Below are positions 7,596 through 14,618 of a stretch of 26,256 nt of DNA, in pieces (positions within the stretch are counted from its first letter, which is position 1; every line of letters starts with the position of its first letter). The translations under genes were made by a program, and so were the position numbers. The notes below the pieces were generated by a model, which was given only the letters and a program-made list of their open reading frames with translations, ran no database searches and was not told the origin of the DNA. Source of the stretch: DASXYG01 sp036502625 (lineage in GTDB: Bacteria > Actinomycetota > Actinomycetes > Streptosporangiales > Streptosporangiaceae); contig DASXYG010000132.1 of assembly GCA_036502625.1 (NCBI GenBank), positions 1 to 26,256 of the forward strand, written 5' to 3'.

Positions 7596-8105
7596 ATGAC
7601 AGGCGACACGCACGATCCGGACGCGCCCACCGACGTCCGCGTCGCGCACGGCGCGGGGGACCCGGGCGACGCCGAGCCCGCGTCCCAGCCCGCGTCCGAG
7701 GGCACGCCCGAGGCCGGTGCGGCTCCGGAGGCGGCGCCCGCGCCGCAGGCCGACGACGTACGGCCGCGGCGCCCGGCCTCGGAGACCGGTCCGTCGGTGG
7801 GGAAGCAGCTCCGCGACGGCTGGCGGCGCGTGGTCAACATGATCGCGACGGGCGTCATCGTGCTCGCCGTGGTCATCGCCTGCATCCTGGCGCTGCACAT
7901 CGTGTTCGTCGTGTTCAGCGCCAACCCGCGCAACGGCATCGTCGAGTTCGTCAACGGCTGGGCCACCGACCTCGCGTACGGCTTCAAGGACCTCTTCGTG
8001 CCGAAGGACGCCGGAATCCGCGTCGCCGTGAACTACGGCCTCGCCGCCGTCGTCTACCTCGTCGCCGGGCGGATCATCGCCGGGATCATCCGCCGCCTCG
8101 GCTGA
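7596..8105 (+). CDS. Membrane protein with acidic Pro/Ala-rich N-terminus
   Basis: The product is 169 aa. Residues 1-70 are hydrophilic and rich in Ala, Pro, Asp and Glu, and probably disordered. A basic patch (KQLRDGWRRVVN) precedes a membrane helix at about 84-107. A ~30-residue loop with an amphipathic segment (EFVNGWATDLAYGFKDLF) leads to a second hydrophobic segment at about 143-165. I do not recognise a named family. The start ATG has GAGAGGGAG about 5 nt upstream and gives a more plausible protein than starts further upstream. The stop codon lies inside a 12-bp palindrome shared with the stop of the convergent acyl-CoA synthetase gene. Confidence 0.72.
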   Translation: MTGDTHDPDAPTDVRVAHGAGDPGDAEPASQPASEGTPEAGAAPEAAPAPQADDVRPRRPASETGPSVGKQLRDGWRRVVNMIATGVIVLAVVIACILALHIVFVVFSANPRNGIVEFVNGWATDLAYGFKDLFVPKDAGIRVAVNYGLAAVVYLVAGRIIAGIIRRLG

Positions 8106-8125
8106 GCCCGGACCTCAGCCGAGGC
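8095..8125. terminator. Bidirectional intrinsic terminator spanning both stop codons
   Basis: GCCTCGGCTGAG (8095-8106) and CTCAGCCGAGGC (8114-8125) are perfect 12-bp complementary arms around a 7-nt loop. The left arm contains the TGA of the + strand gene (8103-8105). The right arm contains the TCA that is the stop of the minus-strand gene (8115-8117). No U-tract follows, as is common in high-GC Actinobacteria. Because of the symmetry both proteins end in Leu-Gly. Confidence 0.75.
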
Positions 8126-9737
8126 CCAGCTCCGCGACGGACGTCTCGCGCATCCTGAACTTCTGGATCTTGCCGGTCACGGTCATCGGGAAGTCGTCGG
8201 TGAACCGGACATAGCGGGGGACCTTGAAGTGCGCGAGGCTGTCGCGGCAGAACGCGCGGACCTCGTCCTCCGTCAGCGACCCCCCGGGGCGCAGCTTCAC
8301 CCACGCGCACAGCTCCTCGCCGTACTTCGTGTCCGGCACGCCGATGACCTGGACGTCCTCGATGGCGGGGTGGGTGTAGAGGAACTCCTCGACCTCGCGC
8401 GGATAGACGTTCTCGCCGCCGCGGATCACCATGTCCTTGATCCGGCCGACGATCCTGAGGTAGCCGGCGTCGTCCATGGTGGCCAGGTCGCCGGTGTGCA
8501 TCCAGCGCGCGGCGTCGATGGCCTCGGCGGTGCGCTCGGGCTCGTTCCAGTAGCCGAGCATCACGGAGTAGCCGCGGGTGCACAGCTCGCCGGGCTCGTC
8601 CAGCGGCAGCGTACGGCCGGTCGCCGGGTCGACGACCTTGACCTCCTGGTTCGGGTGGACCCTGCCGACCGTGCTCACCCGGACGTCGAGGACGTCGTCG
8701 GCGCGCGTCTGCGTCGACACCGGCGACGTCTCGGTCATGCCGTAGCAGATCGTCACCTCGGTCATGTTCATCTCCGCGATGACCCGCCGCATGACCTCGG
8801 CCGGGCACGGCGACCCGGCCATGATGCCCGTGCGCAGGGTGGACAGGTCGTAGGAGGCGAAGTCCGGTAGGCCGAGCTCGGCGATGAACATCGTCGGCAC
8901 GCCGTACAGGGACGTGCAGTGCTCCTGCTGGACGGCGTGCAGGGTGGCGGCCGGGTCGAAGCCCTCGCCGGGGATCACCATGCACGCGCCGTGGCTGGTC
9001 GCGCCGAGGTTGCCCATCACCATGCCGAAGCAGTGGTAGAAGGGCACCGGGATGCAGATGCGGTCGCGCTCGGTGTAGCCGCACAGCTCGCCGACGAAGA
9101 AGCCGTTGTTGAGGATGTTGTGGTGCGAGAGCGTCGCGCCCTTCGGGAAGCCGGTCGTGCCCGAGGTGTACTGGATGTTGATCGGGTCGTCGGCGGACAG
9201 CAGTGCGGCGCGTTCGGCCAGCGGCCCGGGCGATGCGGCGGCGCCGCGTTCGGTGAGCGCCGCCCACTCCGGTGATTCGAGCAGGCACACCGACTCCAGC
9301 TCGGGGCAGTCGCCGCGGACGTCGTCGATCATCGCGGCGTAGTCGCTGGTCTTGAACTTCGCGGCGCTCACCAGCAGGCGTATGCCCGACTGCTTGAGCA
9401 CGAACGCCAGCTCGTGGGCGCGGTACGCCGGGTTGATGTTGACGAGGATCGCGCCGATCTTCGCGGTGGCGTACTGCAGGAGCGTCCATTCGGGGCGGTT
9501 CGGCGCCCAGATGCCCACCCGGTCGCCGATCCTGATGCCGTCCGCGATCAGGCCGAGCGCGAGGGCGTTCACGTCGGCGTTGAACCGTTCGTAGGTCCAT
9601 CGGCGGCCGGTCGGCATGTCGACCAGGGCGTCGCGGTCGCCGTACGCGGCCACCGCGCGTTCCAGGTTGACGCCGATCGTGTCGCCGAGCAGCGCGCGCT
9701 CGGACGGACCGTGTGTGTACGAGAGCCCGGTCACCAT
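8115..9737 (-). CDS. Acyl-CoA synthetase (AMP-binding, fatty-acid-CoA-ligase-like)
   Basis: This 540-aa ANL-superfamily adenylating enzyme would activate a carboxylic acid with ATP and join it to CoA. Visible motifs are the P-loop YTSGTTGFPKG (190-200), YGMTE (332-336), HTGDL with catalytic D417 (414-418), the hinge GRIKDMVIRGGENVYP (431-446), and the C-terminal catalytic lysine K523 in TGKIQKFRMRE. Length and motifs best match medium- or long-chain fatty-acyl-CoA synthetases (FadD-like); the exact chain length cannot be read. The ATG has GGGAGGGG upstream. It diverges from a TetR regulator, with a dyad in the shared 108-bp region, so repression relieved by acyl-CoA or substrate is a reasonable inference. 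Confidence 0.9.
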   Translation of the reverse strand: MVTGLSYTHGPSERALLGDTIGVNLERAVAAYGDRDALVDMPTGRRWTYERFNADVNALALGLIADGIRIGDRVGIWAPNRPEWTLLQYATAKIGAILVNINPAYRAHELAFVLKQSGIRLLVSAAKFKTSDYAAMIDDVRGDCPELESVCLLESPEWAALTERGAAASPGPLAERAALLSADDPINIQYTSGTTGFPKGATLSHHNILNNGFFVGELCGYTERDRICIPVPFYHCFGMVMGNLGATSHGACMVIPGEGFDPAATLHAVQQEHCTSLYGVPTMFIAELGLPDFASYDLSTLRTGIMAGSPCPAEVMRRVIAEMNMTEVTICYGMTETSPVSTQTRADDVLDVRVSTVGRVHPNQEVKVVDPATGRTLPLDEPGELCTRGYSVMLGYWNEPERTAEAIDAARWMHTGDLATMDDAGYLRIVGRIKDMVIRGGENVYPREVEEFLYTHPAIEDVQVIGVPDTKYGEELCAWVKLRPGGSLTEDEVRAFCRDSLAHFKVPRYVRFTDDFPMTVTGKIQKFRMRETSVAELGLG

Positions 9738-9801
9738 GGCGCCCCTCCCTTGTCGTCGCCCCTCCCAAGTTCAGCGCATGACCCCCGTCGTACGGAAGAC
9801 C

Positions 9802-9828
9802 TTGTACCCCCCAGTAAGCGGGTACTGT
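9802..9828. promoter_or_regulatory. Candidate TetR operator and promoter between acyl-CoA synthetase and tetR
   Basis: Two nested dyads overlap here: CAGTA-N6-TACTG (9812-9827) and GTACCC-N10-GGGTAC (9804-9809 and 9820-9825). For the + strand regulator gene, TTGTAC (9802-9807) and TACTGT (9823-9828) can serve as -35 and -10 with a short 15-nt spacer, so bound repressor would cover the promoter. The dyads are seen directly; the function is inferred from the divergent TetR arrangement. Confidence 0.5.
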
Positions 9829-9845
9829 CATGCCGGAGGAGGACC

Positions 9846-10499
9846 ATGGCTGCGTCCACACGTGAACGGATCATCGTCGAGGCCCTGCGCCTGTTCGCCG
9901 AGCGGGGATACTCCGCGACCGCGGTCGCGGAGATCGAGGCCGCCGCGGGCCTGTCGCCCGGCGCGGGCGGGCTCTACCGGCACTTCCGCTCGAAGGAGGA
10001 GGTGCTCGCGGCCACGGTCGAGGTCCGCAGCGACACCACGCGCGACGAGCTCGCCGCGACACTGCTGGGCGACGGCCTGGGCAACGAGTCCGACCCCCTG
10101 CCGGAGCGGCTGCGGCTGATCTGCAAGGCCGGGCTGCGGAAGGTGGGCGAGGAGCAGCAGCTCCTGCGCGTGCTGTTCCGCGACCTCGACCAGTTCCCGC
10201 AGCTCGTGGAGACCGTACGGGTGCACCTCACCGACCCGGTGTACCGCGCGCTCGCGGATTGGCTGAAGCGGCAGCCGGAGTTCGCCGGCGACATCGACTG
10301 GCCGAGCGCCGCGACGGTGCTCGGCGGCGCGATCGTCAACCACTGGCTGGCCTGCTCGCAGATGCACGCACCGCCGCTCGGCATCGAGGAGGAGCGGTTC
10401 ATCGACTCCTGGGTGCGGCTCGCGCTCGGCCTCGCGGCGCCGGCCGACCCGGCCGACCCGGCCGCCGTCGGGCGTACGGTCAGCGCGGCGCGCGGCTGA
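9846..10499 (+). CDS. TetR/AcrR-family transcriptional regulator
   Basis: This is a 217-aa dimeric DNA-binding protein. The N-terminal helix-turn-helix covers about residues 5-55 (ERIIVEALRLFAERGYSATAVAEIEAAAG, then LYRHFRSKEEVL), a clear TetR_N pattern. The C-terminal ~150 residues form the ligand-binding and dimer domain, with the sequence LLRVLFRDLDQFPQL. The ATG has a strong GGAGGAGGA ribosome-binding site about 2-7 nt away and follows the dyad at 9804-9827. It is transcribed away from the acyl-CoA synthetase and most likely controls it and itself. An acyl-CoA or fatty-acid ligand is inferred from context. Its last 20 nt overlap the 3' end of the convergent HAAS-like gene. Confidence 0.88.
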   Translation: MAASTRERIIVEALRLFAERGYSATAVAEIEAAAGLSPGAGGLYRHFRSKEEVLAATVEVRSDTTRDELAATLLGDGLGNESDPLPERLRLICKAGLRKVGEEQQLLRVLFRDLDQFPQLVETVRVHLTDPVYRALADWLKRQPEFAGDIDWPSAATVLGGAIVNHWLACSQMHAPPLGIEEERFIDSWVRLALGLAAPADPADPAAVGRTVSAARG

Positions 10500-11499
10500 G
10501 GCGTACGGCCAGGTAGGCGGCGCCGGCCAGGCCGCCGATGCCGAACGCCAGGCGCGGCCCGCCCGCGCCGGCCGAGGTGTACGCCGACATGGCGAGTACG
10601 GCGGTGGCCTGGTTCGTGGCCAGGCCGAAGACCGCGACCGTCACGACCGGCAGCGCCGCGCCGAGCAGCTTGTCGCCCAGCGGCCAGGCGCGGGCGACCA
10701 CCAGCAGCACCACGCCGACCAGCCAGAGCGGCACCGGCAGCGCGAGCGCGCCGAAGCCGAGCAGTACCACCGTGACCGCGGCGAGCTTGTTGCGCTGCGC
10801 GATGTCGAGGAAGTCGGAGCGGCGGTGGGCGGTCGCGGCGCCGGGGAGCGCCTTGCCGGTGATCGTCCAGACGTCCGAGGGCGCGGCGCGGCGCGGATAG
10901 GCCGACGGTGTACGCGCGGGCCCGGACCGGGCCGCGGCGGGCGCGGGCTCCTGCGCGGCCGACTCCTCCTCGGGCTCGGCGTCGCCCGCGTCTTCGGCGT
11001 CGGCGGCGGGCTCCTCGGTGTCGTCCGGCGTGTCGGGCTCGTCCATCTCGTCGGAGTAGTCGGCGACGTAGGCGTAGTCGAGGCCGCCGCCGCCGTCGGC
11101 GTAGGCGGAGGCGTCGAGCACCGGGATGGGCTGGGTCTCGTTCGGCGGACGGCCCGGTGTGATGCCGGTGACCACGGTCGCGCCGGACGGCGGGTCGGGC
11201 TTGTCCGGCTTGGGCTCTGGGCGGGAGGTCGTACGGCGCGGGCGCGGCGGGTCCTCCGGGCGTTCGGCGGCCAGCCGCAGGCGCTCCTGCTCGACCAGCG
11301 CCTCGGGCGAGCCGAAACGGTCGAGGACCCGCTGGACCTGCACGGGCTTGTCCGCGCGCTGGCGGATGCGCACCTCGTCGATGCGGCGGCGCACCCGGGC
11401 GAGGAACTCCAGGCGCTCGTCGGAGCGCAGCACGCCGTACGCCGCGTCGGCGACGCGGCGCAGGTAGTCCAGCACGATCTGGTCAGCGCGCTCGCTCAT
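10480..11499 (-). CDS. Membrane protein with N-terminal HAAS-like helical domain
   Basis: The 339-aa product has three parts. Residues 1-70 (DYLRRVADAAYGVLRSDERLEFLARVRRRIDEV) form a helical domain resembling HAAS, a module often paired with PadR regulators. Residues ~75-225 are a Pro/Asp/Glu-rich disordered linker. Residues ~230-335 contain four or five membrane helices. The start ATG at 11499 has GGAGGCAGG directly upstream; a longer reading frame exists but lacks that site. No PadR gene lies nearby, so any signalling role is speculative. It diverges from the Helicase_C_3 gene with 118 nt between. Its stop lies inside the end of tetR, a 20-nt convergent overlap. Confidence 0.75.
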   Translation of the reverse strand: MSERADQIVLDYLRRVADAAYGVLRSDERLEFLARVRRRIDEVRIRQRADKPVQVQRVLDRFGSPEALVEQERLRLAAERPEDPPRPRRTTSRPEPKPDKPDPPSGATVVTGITPGRPPNETQPIPVLDASAYADGGGGLDYAYVADYSDEMDEPDTPDDTEEPAADAEDAGDAEPEEESAAQEPAPAAARSGPARTPSAYPRRAAPSDVWTITGKALPGAATAHRRSDFLDIAQRNKLAAVTVVLLGFGALALPVPLWLVGVVLLVVARAWPLGDKLLGAALPVVTVAVFGLATNQATAVLAMSAYTSAGAGGPRLAFGIGGLAGAAYLAVRLSRAPR

Positions 11500-11517
11500 C
11501 CTGCCTCCGGCTGTCAT

Positions 11518-11539
11518 CTTGCCGGTAACGGCAGGCAAG
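11518..11539. promoter_or_regulatory. Small overlapping dyads in the divergent HAAS / helicase-partner region
   Basis: TGCCG-N4-CGGCA (11520-11524, 11529-11533) and CTTGCC-N10-GGCAAG (11518-11523, 11534-11539) overlap. They lie 19 nt beyond the HAAS gene start and about 80 nt before the other gene. They could be an operator or a chance GC dyad. Confidence 0.25.
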
Positions 11540-11604
11540 TGCACGGATACACGTGATGCGACCGCGATTCGCCCGGTGCGGGAGAGTCGGCTCCGCGGCG
11601 CGGC

Positions 11605-11610
11605 TACCGT
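11605..11610 (+). promoter_or_regulatory. -10 element for the Helicase_C_3 protein gene
   Basis: TACCGT (TAnnnT) is followed by 7 nt (TGCAAGA) and the GTG at 11618. No good Shine-Dalgarno sequence is present, so a leaderless transcript is likely. Confidence 0.4.
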
Positions 11611-11617
11611 TGCAAGA

Positions 11618-14038
11618 GTGGGAACGGATGAGCCGCCGCGCGGCGCGGGGCTGACCGAATGGCTGCGGGGGCGTACCGACGACACCCTGCGCGCCGTGCT
11701 GCGCGACCGGCCTGAGCTGATCACCCCCGTCCCGGCCGACATGGCGACCCTGGCGTCGCGCGCGTCCACGCCGGGCGCCGTCGCCCGCGTGCTCGACACC
11801 CTCGACACGTTCACGCTGACGGTCGTCGAGATGCTGCTGGTCCTGCCCTCGCCCGTGACGTACGACGAGCTGGCGCACGGCCTGGCCGGCGCGGGCGGCG
11901 ACGTCTCGGGCTCCGGGCTGCGCGAGGCCGTCGACCGGCTGCGCGACCTGCTGCTCGTGTGGGGAGACGACGACGCCCTGTGGCCGGTGCCGTCCCTGCG
12001 CGACGTCGTGACCCATCCGGTGGGCCTCGGCCCGCCCGCCGCCGACGCGTTCGCCGCCTACACCGCGGAGCGCCTCACCGACCTCGCCCGCGACCTGGCG
12101 CTGCCCGACGCGCACACCCCGCCGGAGACGGTCACCGCGCTGGCCCGCATGCTCACCGACCCCGACCGCCTCGCCGCGGCCATCGACGACGCGGGCCCCG
12201 AGGCGCGGCAGGCGCTCGAACGGCTGGCCTGGGGGCCGCCCGTCGGGTCGGTGTCCGGCGCGAAGCGGCCCGTGCGCACGGCCACCGCGGCGTCGCCGAT
12301 CGAGCGGCTGCTGGCCCGCGGCCTGCTCGCGGTGTCCGGCGAGCGCAGCGTGGTGCTGCCCCGAGAGGTCGCGCTCTACCTGCGCGGCGGGCGGCTCATC
12401 CGGGAGCCCGTCGCCGGGCCGCCGGAGCCGTCCGGGACGTCCGGTCGCGCGCATGACGCCGAGATGGTCGGACGTATGGCGGCGGGCGAGGCGTTCACGC
12501 TGGTCCGCGGCGTCGAGGACCTCCTGGAGTTCTGGAGCGCCATCGCGCCGGGCGTGCTGCGCAGCGGCGGGCTCGCCGTCCGCGACCTGCGGCGTACGGC
12601 CGAGGAGCTCGACGTGCCCGAGTGGGTCGCCGCGCTGTACGCCGAGCTCGCGTACGCCGCGGGCCTGCTCGCCGTCAGCGAGTCGGTCGACGGCGAATGG
12701 CTGCCGACCGTGGCGTTCGACCTGTGGCGCGCCCGCGAGCTCGCGGAGCGGTGGGCCGAGCTGGCGCACGTCTGGCTGGCCACGACCCGGGTGCCGGGGC
12801 TGGTCGGGGAGCGCGACGACCGCGACAAGCCGTACAACGCGCTCGGCGACGGCCTGGACCGCGGCGGCGCGCCCGAGGCGCGGTCCCGCGTGCTGCGCGC
12901 GCTGGCGGACGCCGGGCCGGGGGTGGCGCCGGGCGCCGAGGAGATCCGCGCGGCGCTCGACTGGTGGCAGCCGCGCCGCAAGGGCCGTTTCCGCGACCTC
13001 ATGGTCGACTCCACGCTGCGGGAGGCCGAGCGGCTCGGGTTCACCGGCCGCGGCGCCCTCGCCGACTACGCCCGTGCGCTGCTCGACGGCGACGACGCCC
13101 GGTCGACCGCGGGGCTGGCCGAGGTGCTGCCCGAGCCCGTCGACCACGTGCTGCTCCAGGCCGACCTCACCGCCGTGGCGCCCGGCCCGCTGACCCCGGA
13201 GCTGGCCCGCGAGCTCGCGCTGGCCGCCGACATCGAGTCCACCGGCGGCGCGACGGTCTACCGCTTCGCCGAGGCGTCCGTACGCCGGGCCCTCGACGCC
13301 GGGCGGTCCGCCGAGGAGCTGACGACGTTCCTGGAGCGGCACTCGCGCACGCCCGTGCCGCAGCCGCTGCGCTACCTGGTCGCCGACGTCGCCAGGCGCC
13401 ACGGCCGCATCCGGGTCGGCACGGCGTCGGCGTACGTCCGCTGCGACGACCCGGCCACGCTGGACGAGCTGCTCGCCAACCGGCACACCGCGCCGCTGCG
13501 GCTGCACCGCATCGCGCCGACCGTCCTGGTCAGCCGTACGTCACGGGGCGCGCTGCTGGACACCATCCGCGCCGCCGGCTACGCCCCGATGGGGGAGTCG
13601 TTCGAGGGCGACGTGGTGATCACCCGGCCGGACGCCAGGCGCGCGCCCGAGCGGTCCCGGTCGCGGCCCGCGGTGAACGGGCGTACCGGGCCTGACGACA
13701 CGATGCTCGACGCCGCGGTGCGCGCCATCCGGGCCGGCGACGAGGCGGCCACCGCGCTGCGCCGGCCGATCACCGCGCCCGGCGACGAACCGCCGCGCTC
13801 GGCCGCCGCCGCGACGATCGCCGCGCTGAGCCAGGCCGTCAAGGCCGGGCGCCGCGTGTGGATCGGCTACCTCGACGCCCAGGGCCAGGCCAGCAGCCGC
13901 ATCGTGGAGCCGGCGCGCGTCGAGGGCGGCTACCTCACGGCGTACGACGCGACCCGCGCCGCCGTCCACCGGTTCTCGCTGCACCGCATCACCGGCGTGG
14001 CGGCCATCGACGAACCCACCGTGCCCGCGGAGACGTGA
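11618..14038 (+). CDS. Helicase-associated (Helicase_C_3) protein with C-terminal WYL-like domain; XPB partner
   Basis: This 806-aa soluble protein has no Walker A or B motif, so it is not itself a helicase. The N-terminal ~500 residues are helical and Leu/Ala/Arg-rich. Residues ~505-660 match the Helicase_C_3 (XPB/Ssl2-like) pattern, from VLLQADLTAVAPGPLTPELAREL through YRFAEASVRRALDAG to LRLHRIAPTVLVS. Residues ~735-800 (GRRVWIGYLDAQG, then RIVEPARVEGGYLTAYD) look like a WYL ligand-binding domain. This family is usually encoded next to bacterial XPB; I recall the mycobacterial ercc3 pair. Here xpb lies 4.5 kb downstream. The GTG start is chosen from the -10 element 7 nt upstream. A role assisting XPB in repair or stress transcription is inferred. 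Confidence 0.8.
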   Translation: MGTDEPPRGAGLTEWLRGRTDDTLRAVLRDRPELITPVPADMATLASRASTPGAVARVLDTLDTFTLTVVEMLLVLPSPVTYDELAHGLAGAGGDVSGSGLREAVDRLRDLLLVWGDDDALWPVPSLRDVVTHPVGLGPPAADAFAAYTAERLTDLARDLALPDAHTPPETVTALARMLTDPDRLAAAIDDAGPEARQALERLAWGPPVGSVSGAKRPVRTATAASPIERLLARGLLAVSGERSVVLPREVALYLRGGRLIREPVAGPPEPSGTSGRAHDAEMVGRMAAGEAFTLVRGVEDLLEFWSAIAPGVLRSGGLAVRDLRRTAEELDVPEWVAALYAELAYAAGLLAVSESVDGEWLPTVAFDLWRARELAERWAELAHVWLATTRVPGLVGERDDRDKPYNALGDGLDRGGAPEARSRVLRALADAGPGVAPGAEEIRAALDWWQPRRKGRFRDLMVDSTLREAERLGFTGRGALADYARALLDGDDARSTAGLAEVLPEPVDHVLLQADLTAVAPGPLTPELARELALAADIESTGGATVYRFAEASVRRALDAGRSAEELTTFLERHSRTPVPQPLRYLVADVARRHGRIRVGTASAYVRCDDPATLDELLANRHTAPLRLHRIAPTVLVSRTSRGALLDTIRAAGYAPMGESFEGDVVITRPDARRAPERSRSRPAVNGRTGPDDTMLDAAVRAIRAGDEAATALRRPITAPGDEPPRSAAAATIAALSQAVKAGRRVWIGYLDAQGQASSRIVEPARVEGGYLTAYDATRAAVHRFSLHRITGVAAIDEPTVPAET

Positions 14039-14041
14039 CGG

Positions 14042-14434
14042 TCAGAACAGGCTGACGACGTGGCCGATCCAGGCGATCACCGGGTTCACCACGCCGACGA
14101 CCAGCAGCACCACCGACACCGCGAGCGACACGACCAGGCACAGCCACGACAATCGGACGAACAGGCGCGCCTGGTCGGGGTCGGTGTCGGACCGGGCGAA
14201 CGCGAGCGCGGCCAGCACCACGCCGGCGACCGCGACGAACCCGAAGCACAGCAGCGCCGCGATGGTGTTGGCCACCAGGGACGCCTCGGCCCGCGAGCGC
14301 ACGCGCGGCTCGGACCAGTTCCGGCCGTACTTCAGCCGGTCGATCGGGTTCCCCGGCGGCTCGGCGCCCGGCATCGGGACCGCGTCGGAGGGGAGCGGGA
14401 AGTCCGGCGGGCCGTCGTCGTCCGGGGGATGCAT
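14042..14434 (-). CDS. DUF4190-like small membrane protein
   Basis: The product is 130 aa. A Pro/Asp-rich hydrophilic N-terminus (~50 residues) precedes two or three membrane helices, at about 54-77, 90-113 and possibly 115-128. Between the first two lies LAFARSDTDPDQARLFVRLSW. The R-x-D-T-D-P-x-x-A-R core also occurs in the protein at 18023-18454 and suggests a DUF4190-like fold of unknown function. It converges with the Helicase_C_3 gene, 3 nt between stops. The start ATG is preceded by weak ribosome-binding sequence (GGTACCTTCCCGTC), so it is less certain. Confidence 0.7.
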   Translation of the reverse strand: MHPPDDDGPPDFPLPSDAVPMPGAEPPGNPIDRLKYGRNWSEPRVRSRAEASLVANTIAALLCFGFVAVAGVVLAALAFARSDTDPDQARLFVRLSWLCLVVSLAVSVVLLVVGVVNPVIAWIGHVVSLF

Positions 14435-14547
14435 GACGGGAAGGTACCGACGCGGCGCCGCGCGGAAACGCCGCCGGGCGCCGCGTACGGGTGACAGTTG
14501 CGTGGCACCGCGACGGCCGTTCGGGCACGCGCGGGGGCGGATGCGCC

Positions 14548-14586
14548 TAGACTCACCCGGTTACGCAAAGTGATTGATTGATCATT
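14548..14586 (+). promoter_or_regulatory. Possible -10 box and AT-rich TGAT repeats
   Basis: TAGACT (14548-14553) fits TAnnnT. Downstream, TGAT occurs three times in tandem (14571-14582) and runs into the palindrome TGATCA (14579-14584), an unusually AT-rich patch in this window. It would lie in the 5' leader of the gene starting at 14619. A regulator site is possible but unproven. Confidence 0.3.
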
Positions 14587-14618
14587 CTTCGTGTTCATGT
14601 GCGCGGCGAGGAGTCCGC

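Noticed and set aside
11483..13507. Minus-strand 674-aa frame across the Helicase_C_3 gene
   Set aside because: It is a shadow frame; the + strand frame has family motifs and a promoter-supported start.
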